Shown in pieces: positions 22,170 through 32,660 of a stretch of 64,000 nt of DNA (the stretch's first letter is position 1; the number at the start of each line of letters is the position of its first letter). A program made the translations under genes and the position numbers. Source of the stretch: Tausonia pullulans (taxonomy: Eukaryota; Basidiomycota; Tremellomycetes; Cystofilobasidiales; Mrakiaceae); contig OX637632.1 in assembly GCA_951802195.1 (NCBI GenBank), forward strand, positions 1 through 64,000, written 5' to 3'. The notes under the pieces are model-generated. The model saw only the letters and a list, made by a program, of their open reading frames with translations. It was not told the origin of the DNA and did no database searches.

Positions 22170-22467
22170 GTTACTTGTCCCACATCCTTTGCTTTTCATC
22201 CTTCTCCCTCGAGTCCCGTCATGCCATACTTCCTTGTTTTCTCATCCCTTTCGTCCCCTCTATTATTTTCACCCCTCGCCCATACACGCTCAGTTCATCG
22301 CACATCTTGTTCTGCACGTTGACTATCATCTGCATTCGACAAACCTCCTCAAGGCCTCAAAGCGAGCCCGTGCCATTTCCAGCATTCCAGTTCCACTCTT
22401 CTGCCGACGCCTCTCTCCTTTCTTCTTTCATCCTCTTCAGCCCTCGACTCTTGGGCCAATCCTAACA
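22170..22467 (+). mobile_element. Partial LTR copy
   Basis: Matches the last ~300 bp of the LTR family, from the GTCCCACA..CTTTG block to the end CTTGGGCCAATCCTAACA. The first part of the LTR is absent or too diverged to see. Confidence 0.75.
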
Positions 22468-23050
22468 CTCACCCGCCCCTTGTTTGGGATGGATCCTGCA
22501 ACCAAGTTCACGCCAGTGCTTGCCGGGAGACGAAGTATGAGGAATGAAGTCTATGCTGAAAATCGTTGGACACGTGGCCTGGATAAAGGCCCTATTTCGG
22601 ATCGCAAGGGACCCAATTGCGTGAAAGTAGCCAATAGCGAAACAGGAGCGTGATCTTGACAGAGTTCAATGACCCTCTGTCTATCCTCCCTCGACGCGAC
22701 GAGGCAAAGCCGCTTTATATGTACGCAATAAAGACGCACACTGTAGCGAATGCCTCTGTCTCCACCTCGACTGTAAAGTGCCGCATCATCCTGCGGCCAA
22801 GCCATTTGCATTTCGACTCTTGACCTTGTCTCACCATCCGACCAATGATATTATTTCATCCACACCCATTCTTGCTTTCCCGCATGAAGGACGGATAGCG
22901 CCAAGCGCTGTGGATGGATATAAAAGGCGACCAGATGAGCTTCGCTCTTCTTTATCCACTCGCTCGCTCACTATTCTCTGATCCTCCGTCTCCGCTTCCT
23001 CCCTTGACTCTCCAGCTTTACCTTCTCCTCGCACCACTACAACAGCGATC

Positions 23051-23858
23051 ATGATGGACATGTCTGGATCTGGATCAAGCTCTATGAAACATACATGCAA
23101 GAGTACGTCCCTCCGCCTCCGCTCTCCCTTGTCCGACACCACTGTATCTACCCTCTCCACTCTCCGTCGCCTGTTCTGCTCTTTCACCACCCGGCCTCTC
23201 CACCACTAATGTATTTCGCATCGCTGACCACATGCTCAGTCTCTATGCTCTGGAACTGGAACACGATCGACTCGTGCTTCCTCTCGCAATCCTGGCACAA
23301 CACCACCACCGCCAAATTCGCCGGCTCGGTAATTGGCGTGTTCTACCTGGTCATCGCGATTGAAGGTGTCCGCCGGCTGGGGCGGGAGTATGATCGGAAG
23401 CTTGTTCTTGCGCACAAGGTGGGTCTTCCCCTTTCACTACTGTGAGCGTGGGCGAGTCGCTGAATAGATGAAAGGTGAAGGGCGAGGAGTGCAAATCGGC
23501 CCCGTACGTCTCCTCCTCCTTCGTCTTTCGTTGCATAATGTATACGTGCTGACAGAGCACACAGGATCCTTCCGAGTTGGGCCCAGCAGATCGTCCGGGG
23601 ATGTCTGTATGGCTCACAGTTTACTGCTTCTTTCCTCGTGTACGCCCAGGTTTCCTCATCATCCTTATAAATCACTCTGCCTCTTATTCGAACTCGGTGC
23701 TAACTTGCCCTTGGCGCAGGATGCTCCTCGGCATGTACTACAATGGCTACATCCTTCTCGCCATCTTCATCGGCCAGACTACCGGCTATATCCTCTTCGG
23801 ACGAGATACGCTTGAAGCAGGAAGCGAGGGAGATGTGGCTTCCGGGAGCTGCTGCTAA
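23051..23858 (+). CDS. Ctr-family copper transporter
   Basis: Copper-uptake channel of the Ctr family, acting as a trimer at the plasma or vacuolar membrane. Five exons: 23051-23102, 23240-23418, 23475-23503, 23565-23639, 23720-23858. They sum to 474 nt, giving 157 residues. The N-terminus has spaced methionines (MMDMSGSG.. SMKHTC) and then SMLWNWNTIDSCFLSQSWH, the classical pre-TM1 sequence. TM1 is FAGSVIGVFYLVIAIE, followed by RRLGREYDR. TM2 carries the MxxxM selectivity motif (MLLGM) and TM3 the GxxxG helix-packing motif (GQTTG). The tail ends SGSCC, a Cys pair of the type that hands copper on. The length suits the fungal short (Ctr4/5-like) class. Vacuolar (Ctr2-like) and plasma-membrane roles cannot be separated. 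Confidence 0.93.
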
Positions 23859-24122
23859 GCTGGACTTGGTTCGGATGAAGTCATTGGATGCCGGTTGAGT
23901 GTGGGTCTTGTGTGCCTATGGCATGATGATGCATATCAGTTTCTCAACAACTCTACACGCCCAGTCATCCCTTGACCAGTCTCAATCCGTCCTCTTGACA
24001 TCCCCACCTTGACTCACCTTGACAAATCCTGCCTACTCCTTGAATTTCCTAACTGGTACTCGCACCTCGACACCACCATCCAACTCATACGCCCTGACTT
24101 CCAGCTCGACCTAGCTGAACCC
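23859..24122. other. 3' flank of the copper transporter
   Basis: Short intergenic stretch, nothing recognised. Confidence 0.4.
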
Positions 24123-25100
24123 CTAGTCCAGCACCGTTATATTCCTTGGTCCAATAAGAAGGAGCGATTCCTCCTTGACAAAGATTGGGATCGACTTGAG
24201 GGCGGTGTCGGCGATCTTGACCCATTTCGAACTGGCAGTGACGCTGCCCGTTCAAAAATTGGCCCATCGTCCGGCTGGGAGATAGAACGTCGCTAGGTCT
24301 TTGAGGAAGACTGGTGCGACGAGGAGCGAGTCGCCGAACATGCTAGAGCGCTTGTCAGTCACTATTCCACCCATGAACAGACAGGAGGGATCACATATTG
24401 CTTTTCGAGGTAAACGCAGATGGGATCGACGAGGCACTCGAGATCACTGGTTGTATGACGGGGAGACCAGTGGAGACTGATTGTATCTACTACAGCTCGT
24501 CAGCGATGGATCACTTCACGAAGGGAAAGGCGAGACTTATTGGGTGTAGATGCACGGCATGAGCCGAAGCTTTGCCCTGACCATCTTGGCGGTCGTCGTG
24601 GCAGCCGCATCGCCATAGTTCCACGGGACTCGGTACGAGCCAGATCAGTTTAATCTCAAGTGCGATGAGAACAAGCTCATCGACCTTCGACAAAGATCTC
24701 CCCGGGCGGGTGGACCTACTCACTTTGTCAGCTGAGTGTTTGACGGATAAATGACCATCGCGAGACACCTCGAATGCGCCGATATCATCACTCCAGAACC
24801 AGAATCTACATGATGCCAAGCTCAATCCACCTCGGAGAGTCTCCGCTATCGCCTCGATCGAGATCTCGCTGTCGCGTCCCCAGTGAGCGGGGAGCCTTTG
24901 TCTACCTGCTGTTGCCGATCGAGCGAAGAGCGCCGCTTCTTCTTGCCGATGACCTTCAAGATGGTCTCGAAGATGAGCTTGTTGTCAAAGTGCGCGAAGT
25001 AACTGGGCTCATCAGCGTCGTATCCAAGTGGAGAGAAGACTATGACTTGCTTTTGCATCTTCTATGGATCCGAACCGGCATGCCATCTAACGTCGAGATG
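24123..25100 (-). pseudogene. Decayed GH31 alpha-xylosidase/alpha-glucosidase, C-terminal part
   Basis: The minus strand retains blocks of glycoside hydrolase family 31 in the right order. They are AALFARSATAGRQRLPAHWGRD, ETLRGGLSLASCRFWFWSDD with DIGAFE, FGDSLLVAPVF, LATFYLPAGRWANF, and a beta-sandwich piece ending PIFVKEESLLLIGP. The arrangement suits the YicI-like alpha-xylosidase branch. The frame changes between IGKKK and the ALFARSAT block (near 24950). The codon after RWANF is TGA (24252-24254) where the family has Trp. The N-terminal catalytic half, including the nucleophile region, is absent. Introns might explain one break but not all, so I call it a pseudogene of a host enzyme. Confidence 0.75.
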
Positions 25101-25294
25101 TGAGACTTGCCCTCCAAAGTCCGGCTTGAGGGTAGCCACGCGCGGAAGTTCCCCCTTATGCTGCACCCTCTATGTCCTCTCACAATGTTAAACTAGAGTC
25201 AAGCTCAACAGGGTCTTCTTTTCCCCGCTGATTCTGGCAAGCCCGTTTCTTGGCTGTGGCTGCGCTAGACAGTAGATAAGGACAGTGGGAATCC

Positions 25295-25344
<50 letters not shown>

Positions 25345-25989
25345 ACTTAAGAGTCATAGTTACTCCCGCCGTTTTCCCGCGCTTGGTTGAATTTCTTCAC
25401 TTTGACATTCAGAGCACTGGGCAAAAATCACATTGCGTCAACATCACTTTCTGGCCAATCGCAGTGCTATGTTTTAATTAGACAGTCAGATGCCCCTTGT
25501 CCGCACCAGTTCCGAGTTGATTGTTGGTCGTACGCTGGACGCCGTGAGGCAGATGACGCCGCTCACAGCAGTCCTCAGGCAGCTTCGCCAGGGTTGCCCC
25601 CAGTAGCCCAAAGTCCGCGATGCTGCATGCAACACCCCGACGTACCCAATCCTTAGAGCCAATCCTTTTCCCGAAATTACGGATCTATTTTGCCGACTTC
25701 CCTTACCTACATTACTATATCCACTAGAGGCTATTCATCTTGGAAACCTGCTGCGGTTATGAGAACGACTAGGCGTGAGAACAATACGTTCCGTTGGTGT
25801 TTCAAGGACTGTCAGGAACACACCGGACTGAGCAAAGGTTTCAACTATATTCGCCATTCAATCTTGGCTCCGGACATTCGGTTTCAGGGTTATAGGCAGT
25901 TAAGGAGAAAAGAGAACTCTTCCCAGGGCCCCTGCCAGCGTTACCACCTCCATCTACGTTGCCGTCAAAGATCCACATCCTGCGCTGTT
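25101..25989. other. Gene-free stretch
   Basis: No exon set or RNA gene recognised between the GH31 relic and the nitrilase. Confidence 0.4.
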
Positions 25990-27318
25990 CTACTGCCGCA
26001 CGCTCAATTTGAAGATATCCGGTCTCGAGTAATGGCCTCTGACGTCGAGGTCCATGTTGCCGCGAATGATGTCGTCTAGATCGATCTCGGCGCTCAGCAC
26101 TCTGCGGCCCAGAATGTACTTCAGCGTCAGCCGGAGGAAACAGTTGAAAGGAAAGGGTGGGAGAAGAAGGGTGAAAACGTGGTGATGGCGAACGCACCCT
26201 TCCGACCCGCGCAGGGGTCCGGCAAGAACCTCGCCCATGGGCGAGACGATGACGGACCCGCCAGCGATCATGACCCCTTCTGGATCAGCGTCTCCCTCGA
26301 TGGCGTGGCCTTCCGGGTAGTCCTAGGGTTCGAAGTATAGACTGTCAGCTCAGGTCCAGGATAGATATTGATCGATGGGAGCGAGGACCGACCTTCTGCT
26401 GAGCGAACTGCGACACAAGACAGGCGCGTCAAATCAGTCAAGACGGGCGGCGAGGAGTTGCGAAGAGAGTAGCGTGACTCACTTGACATGCCGACAAAAC
26501 GAAGCACCGTCCCTCCATCGCGATGTGCCGCATGCTCGCCTGCCATCCCTCGCGCCCGTCGACGGTTGGGACGCAGTACAGCTGCGTGCCCTGATTGTAG
26601 AAGTGCGTCCGGAGGAGCGGGATGAGGTTCTCCCAGCAGATGGCCGCGCTGATCGTGACTTCCTCCTCCGCGACAGTCTCCTTGACGACTGAGAGCGTCG
26701 ATTCGTTTCCGAAGCCCCAGATCAGGCGCTCACTTGCCGTCGGCATGAGCTGGTCGGATCAGTGCGGTCTGATCAGCCCACCGAGTCGTCTTCTCGAGAG
26801 CAAGAAAGAAAAAGGCGCACCTTCCTTCGCTTATACACGAATCCGTCTTTGGGGCTGAAGAATCCAACCGAGCAGTAGAGCGTGCCGCCATCCTTCTCGA
26901 TGAGCCCAGAGACGATAAAGACTCCGTGCTCCTTGGCGATCTCCGCGATCCTTTCGGTCGCCGGCCCAGGCATGGCGACGGCTGCCTTGTGATAGGCGAG
27001 GAACTCGTCTCTGCCTGCGTCCGACCGCGTACCGACGACCGCACCGAACGAGCTGAACTTGGGATACCCTCCGATGCTGGTCGTTTCAAGGCCAAAAGGG
27101 CAAACATGGCCATCGCCGCGGTCAGCACTAAATCAGTCTCGCACGCGCACGAGCGAGGACAGAAGGGAGACGACGCACAATGCCTCTGGGAAGACGAGGA
27201 CCTGGGAGTTGTCCCGCTCCTTGGCTTGCTTGACGAGCCGCTCCATCTTGGCGAGCGTCGCCGGGAGATCGTATCTGTCTGTGCAGGCCTGGGCGACGGA
27301 GACCACGAGCTTGACCAT
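25990..27318 (-). CDS. Nitrilase (carbon-nitrogen hydrolase)
   Basis: Hydrolyses nitriles to acid and ammonia; cyanide hydratase-like relatives act on cyanide. Six exons: 27179-27318, 26821-27076, 26483-26749, 26393-26407, 26198-26322, 25990-26101. They sum to 915 nt, giving 304 residues. The Glu-Lys-Cys triad is complete: Glu45 in VFPEAFIGGYP, Lys132 in [14 protein letters not shown], Cys170 in [13 protein letters not shown]. The C-terminal block [23 protein letters not shown] is the signature of fungal and plant nitrilases rather than amidases. Exon 4 is only 15 nt (FAQQK). The ATG at 27318 gives the usual short N-terminus with an immediate beta strand ([10 protein letters not shown]). Likely cytosolic. 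Substrate preference cannot be read from the sequence. Confidence 0.94.
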
Positions 27319-27826
27319 CTAGAGAGGCGGGATGCGAGCGGCGAGAGTCAGCTCATTATTGAGCCAGAAGGATAGGGACCAGCAAGGGTAGGACGGACTG
27401 TGTCTGTCAAGTTGGGAGTGAGAGGGTGGGCGTTGAGTGTAGAACGAGGCAAAGGGCCAAAGCTACAGGAGAGAGCGGGTAAGCTACTAGACTGGTCGAA
27501 CGTAGGGTGAGGTGAGGATAAAGACACGCGCCTTAGCTCCCGGAAGTGCTTCGTGAGAGACTGAGGTGCAAGAGGGAAGGAAAGCTAGGAAAGGTTGCCT
27601 TAAGGCTAGGGCGGAAACGGAAACTTAGAAGTATGGGGAAGGTACGTTGCTAAGGCTTAGTCGCTGGTGGGTGTGCAAGTGTTGTAGATATCCAGCCAGC
27701 CACTAGCTAACAATTGTTGGGACTTGATTGCTAACAGTTGATAGACTATAAATCTGATACTTCGATTGTGAGTCTAACCCAGGTCTTCACACTTAGCCGG
27801 TGATGTCTTTACCGTTAGACGAGCGA
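27319..27826. other. Upstream region of the nitrilase
   Basis: No coding feature found; presumably holds the nitrilase promoter in its right-to-left direction. Confidence 0.35.
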
Positions 27827-28191
27827 TGTCAGGATCTCACGGATCCACCACATAGACTCCGCGCCTATGTATGTGGCTGTCAGGACCTCGCGGACCCGCC
27901 ACCTCGGCTCCGCACCTGTGTAGCATCGCCCTTGCTTGCTCGGCTCTCATATCTTCGGCCTCTCTTCAGTCAAACTGTTCCATACTCTTTGTTTCTCACT
28001 CTTATCCCATAAACGCCAATTCATTATACGTTTTGTTCTGCCCTCTGACTATCATTTGTTTTCGACAAACTGCCCAAGACCTCGAAGCGAGCCCGCGCTA
28101 CCTACATCCACGACCTCAGTCCCCCTCTTCCACCGGCGCCCCTCTCCTTAGCCATCCTCCTCAGCCCTTGTCCCTTAGGCAAAACCTACCA
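27827..28191 (+). mobile_element. Solo LTR copy, diverged end
   Basis: A 365-bp family member from TGTCAGGATCTCACGGATCC to a worn end (GGCAAAACCTACCA where other copies have GGCCAATCCTAACA). The internal blocks are well kept. No flanking direct repeat was found. It is the innermost copy of the family in the window. Confidence 0.8.
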
Positions 28192-28541
28192 AATAGACCA
28201 ATTTTAAACGCTTTATGTTTTTCAAAGTAAAAATCCTGGTTCCACGACGCATCGGATGAATGGCATGCCGCATCATCAAGAGGCAAGGTCCAGCCGACCA
28301 GTACACACCTTAAGGCGGACCAGCCAACCACGTCTTAAGTCTCGACAACGAGCTTTTTAACTGCAACAGCCTTAATCTATACTAATAGAGCTGGAAAAAC
28401 CGCGGCTGCCAGCACCAGACCTGTCCTCCATTCATTCCTCGTCAAGGGATCTGAATTGTACTCATTCCAGTTATAAGACCCATAGAGCCCTGTATTGTTA
28501 TTTATTGTTACAAACAAAGTCATCACACAACTGTGCGCGTT
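28192..28541. other. Gene-free stretch
   Basis: AT-richer DNA between the LTR and the next gene; nothing recognised. Confidence 0.35.
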
Positions 28542-31296
28542 TTATTCCTCTTCCGGCTCCACCTGCGCTACCTGAGGCAAGCTGACGGCCTGCCAGGCGA
28601 GCGTCCCTAGCGTCGCGAGCGAGATGGCATCCCAGAACGTAAAGGGTTCCATCAGCTGAGCCTGACCAAACCAGCCGTGAAAGAGAGTTGGAAGCGCAAG
28701 AAGAGCCCGGGATGCAAAGGCGAGAACGGCGGCAAAAGAGTGCTGGCCGGCGAACGTCCGGAGACGATAGTTCAGGTAAATCTGGGCGCATGTCAATCAG
28801 CGTGAGCCAGCTCCCAGTACGCGCGAAACTCACTTGGCTGAGCGCCGCCGTAAACCAGGCACCATCCAAGGCCGGATTCAAGAGGTTGAGGAGAACGTAG
28901 GTGATGTACGAATCGGTCGAGATCTTGCCAAAGTCGTCGTCGGCCTCGGGTGCGCTGGCAGTGATGATGTGCGCCTTTACGGGCGAGAACTGAATGGCGA
29001 GGGTGACGACAACAAAGAACTGAGTGTGACAACCGTCAGCCGCCGCTGCTGTCATAGACTGAGGAGCACTCACCAGCAACTTTGCCCTCGTCGAGAAGGT
29101 TGCATCGACATGCGCACTCGCCCGCTCCGAGTGCGTTGAAAGCCGGCGAGTAACCCCAACCGGGATCCATCCGTACCAGTCAAACTCGAGGCGACCAAAC
29201 AGCACGATGATAGGCCAAAACTCCACACTGATAATAGCCCAGCCGATGAGGCGGCTCGCAAGGTCCTTCAAGAGGAACCAGCCAACTACGATGCTGAACG
29301 TGTGGTTCAGAAAGATCCCAACCGGGCTAATGCCGGTCGAGATTGACCGGGTCATCGCGTAGTGCATAGCAGCGCTAGAGTAATGGCTGGGAGTCAGGCC
29401 ATGGTGCGATCGCAACTCCACTAGGAGATACTCACAGCCCAACGGGAAACATCAACGCAGCGCCGAGGTATCCGACGATGGAGCGGGTGAGCGGATGCGT
29501 GCCCGGATAAAAGTGGTTGCCGAACAGGGCGTCTGTGAGCGAAGGAAGGAAAGTCAGCTCGGCTCGCCGACTCTCGAAAGTACTCCTCACTCAAAAGTTC
29601 GGCATGGTCGTGCGACGCTGCGGCCCGATATTCCGTTAGGTTCTTTGAGACTTCTTGGCCTTGTGTGAAGTGGAGCGCGGCGGCTCCCAAAGCAAGCTTG
29701 CGAGGGGTAGCGGTGTTCCAGGTGATGTGCCAGTCAAAGGCGAGATCTGGATAGAAGGCAGTGTGAGCCATGGGGGCAGCGCTGCTGCACCTAACGTGAA
29801 CACCCACTCACTTTCCAAAGGTACATCAGTCTCGTTTTTTGGCGTCCGAGGTAGCTCGAGGTAGTCCTTGGGCCCAGGACGGTTGAGCCGGGAAGTGAGA
29901 AAGGGCCCGTACCGCCAGCGGGTGCGATTGCCGGCGCTCGCGTCGTCCTCAAGCTCCAGAAGATTTTGAAAGTGGCCCTTGTTATCCCAGCTGTTCATAC
30001 ATGACTTAAAGTGGACACTGATGCCTAGGCATTTGTACTGGAGAAGTAAGACGTGTTAGAGAAATATGCGCGCGGTCTTGGCGAGTCGAGACACTGACCG
30101 AGACCTTCTTGAGGTCAGCCAAGCGAGCTTTGAACTTGGTCGCGTTGTACATGGGAGCATGCCAAACCATTGTGACCGCAGAGCGGGTGACAATGTCGTA
30201 GCCTGTGTGCAGCTTGACGGCGGCGGTCGCTACAGTAGATGGCGACGCGCTGACTGAGACGGCATCCTTGATCTCGGCCGCCGTACGCGGGGTCTCTCGG
30301 GGGGTCTCTCTCGGGATGAGCAGCGCCTGCACGGCTCCGGAGCGAGTCAGAAAGTTGGAGAGCGCGTCCGCCGTCGCGTCGTCGTCCAGAGGAGCGTAGC
30401 CTCCCTCTAAGGGGAGCCCGGCTGTCCAGACGGGAACCCCAAACGGTGAGTTGACGGAAGAGTGCCATTTGACGGGCCGGTCGCCGATCAGAGAGGAGAA
30501 GGAAGAAGAGGGCAGCATGTGGAAGAACGCGATAAGCCTCGGATTCGTGTTATTGCTGTCGATCATGGCAGGGCTGGAGCGAGACGGAATGAGCGGGCAG
30601 AAGCGGGAACGAGCTCGACCCAACTCACAGAAGCTCCTTGGGAATCACCACCCGGGCGGTCGTCTTGATCGGCTTGGAGTAGATAGGGACATCCCGGAGG
30701 ACGATCTCGCGAAAGATGGGGATGAATCTGCCCCGCCGGCGTTCGCTTTCAAGCACATGCCCTGGGATGTCCTTCCACCCGGCGAGCCATTTGGATTCAT
30801 CCGGCTCGTATCCGGCAGCATCAAGATCGGCAGCCTCTTTGTTGAAGCGGACGTAGATGGTAGCAGCAAGGCCGAACCGCTCGACCGCAGCGCCGTCCTC
30901 TTTAAGACCGAAGTACGGCCGGACAATGTGCTCATCCCCCGCGACTGCGCCTGCCGCCGTCGCCTTCCAGTGGGACTCTACGTGCGTTTGCCCAATCGTA
31001 CTCCATATATTCTTGACGGCGAGAAACGCCGTTACACCGAGGAATCCAATGATTCCCAGCCCAACGAGAGCACACAAGTTGAGGCAGAAGCGGCGAGGGG
31101 TGAGTTTCGACGCGCGAGGGCGACGGGGGCGAGGGGCGCCATCGAGATCCAGGAGCGGCTGCTGTACTGTCGTGGCCGTCTTTTCGATGCTCATTGCGAG
31201 CGACAGGATAGGGGAGAAAGGGGTTGATGATGGTTGGGTGCCTGGAGCTGCATAGGGCGAGGGCGAGGGCGAAGGGGTCCGACGAGTAAGGTCCAT
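28542..31296 (-). CDS. Membrane protein with large lumenal domain, unknown
   Basis: The start at 31296 (MDLTRRTPSP) is followed by a Pro/Ser-rich cytosolic tail, then helix NLCALVGLGIIGFLGVTAFL and a long ectodomain. A second possible start is MSIEKTATT near 31194. Ectodomain blocks are HIVRPYFGLKEDG, LAATIYVRFN, FREIVLRDVPIYSKPI, NNTNPRLIAFFHMLPSSS, HTGYDIVTRSAVTMVWHAPM, NSWDNKGHFQNLLELED and FDWHITWNTATPRKLALG, with NTN, NAT, NRT, NET and NLT sites. After about 29500 come several helices (RSIVGYLGAALMFPVGL, FLNHTFSIVVGWFLL, WPIIVLFG, FFVVVTLAIQF). The last exon (28542-28796) holds YRLRTFAGQHSFAAVLAFASRALL. The order (one anchor, lumenal domain, four or more helices) is clear, the family is not. 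I considered CLPTM1 and found too little in common. Confidence 0.65.
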
Positions 31297-32660
31297 CTTC
31301 AGGTTGTGCGAGACAGATACAGAGCAGGACGCGCGACCCCTCCCCCCGCCTACCCGCCCGGCACAGGCTGCCGGCCCTCGTTGCTCCACGTGGTGCATGC
31401 AGTCCAGGGAGTTTTCATCCGTGACTCCCTTCCTCCGGAGACTGAGAGAAGGATTAGCCAAGGCGGCAAGCTGTGGAAAACAAAACAGGCGTGCGCGCAG
31501 CAGCTCGATCGCTTCCTTAACAAAACCGATCAAGGTCAATCAATTATTGAATCTCCACAATAACAGTGGTCCCATGTCTTTCCTTGCCAACAGCCTATCA
31601 GCTCAGGATCAGTGCATGGGATGATCTCCGTCCTGGCCCGCTCGAGAGAGTGTCCGAAGAAAGGGTGGCGACGCTGCAAGACGAGCAAGATCAGACAAGC
31701 CAATCCACTCTATTGATCACGCAGATCCACTTCTGATGGATGCCTTGATATGCGAAAGAGTCCGGCTCATAGCGAATTGGGTCGTCGTCCGGAGCGCTAA
31801 AAGACGAACCCATCTGCTCAAAGTGCCCGTTGGCCCGCCCAGCTGTCGGTCTTGTTGATCGTCGTAAGATAGTGCCCGCAACTGCGATAGGACAAGATGA
31901 GCCAGCTTAGGGGGAGCGGAAATGATGAAGTAGCCCTGCCCGAATTCATGGAACCGACACCCTTGCGAAGGACTTTGAGCTGGTCCTTTCAGTAGTTGAA
32001 TTCGGGGAAGCTCATGTGACCGCCTGGAAGCAAGTCAGTTGTCACGCTCTCGCTCCGCGAATGACGCGCGCAGCCTGTCCTGAAGAAACATAGGGAAGTC
32101 CGCGAGCCGATCGTACGAGCCGATGCTGCGCGATAGATAGCTCAGCACTCCTCCATCACATGGGACTCGAGGTAGAAGACCCACATCCACCGAAGGTATT
32201 TCGCTTCTTCCCTCCCAGTAATTGATCATTTCCCCTCGCATCATCAATGACCCTAGGCCTATCACCCTCGTTGACCTCCACCATACATTCTTTGAAATTG
32301 TCCGCGCTCTGAGGATCGGCAAGCCCTTTGTGACCAACCTACCGACCTAACCTACACGTGTGATATTAATGAACGGAATACAATACCCTAAAGGCTACGT
32401 GGGCTTTTGTGGGCCCACTTAGCCTTTCTCGCTGCATTTGGGACGCAGTTTGCGATCATGTTTCGCGCTGATGCCTGTCTGTTTATGTCGGTCAAACGCA
32501 CTTTCGACTTTGATTCCTCTGTGATCTCCTGTCTCCCGTGCCCGTCCATTGATTCACCTCATGCGGGCCTGAACTTGCTCTATGATTAAAGTGCCCGCCT
32601 ATTCAGGTGACATGGGCTGTCCTTGACAAAAGAGAAATGAGACCATGAGATTGCTTGCAA
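31297..32660. other. Inner edge of the subtelomere-like zone
   Basis: 1.36 kb without a confident gene. A 100-codon minus frame at 32035-32337 contains GGVLSYLSRSIGSYDRLAD and PMFLQDRL blocks. These look faintly like DUF3431 proteins (a YL..I..Y..LPDF..F pattern) and may be a gene remnant. A degenerate end-repeat copy lies at 32333-32355. Confidence 0.35.
32333..32355 (+). repeat. Degenerate interstitial copy of the terminal repeat
   Basis: A partial unit ACCAACCT (32333-32340) is followed by ACCGACCTAACCT (32341-32353), one base different from the array unit, and then AC. Same orientation as the array at 1-190. Confidence 0.6.

Noticed and set aside
28542-31296. CLPTM1 family assignment
   Set aside because: The lumenal motifs and the order of helices do not match CLPTM1 beyond general build.
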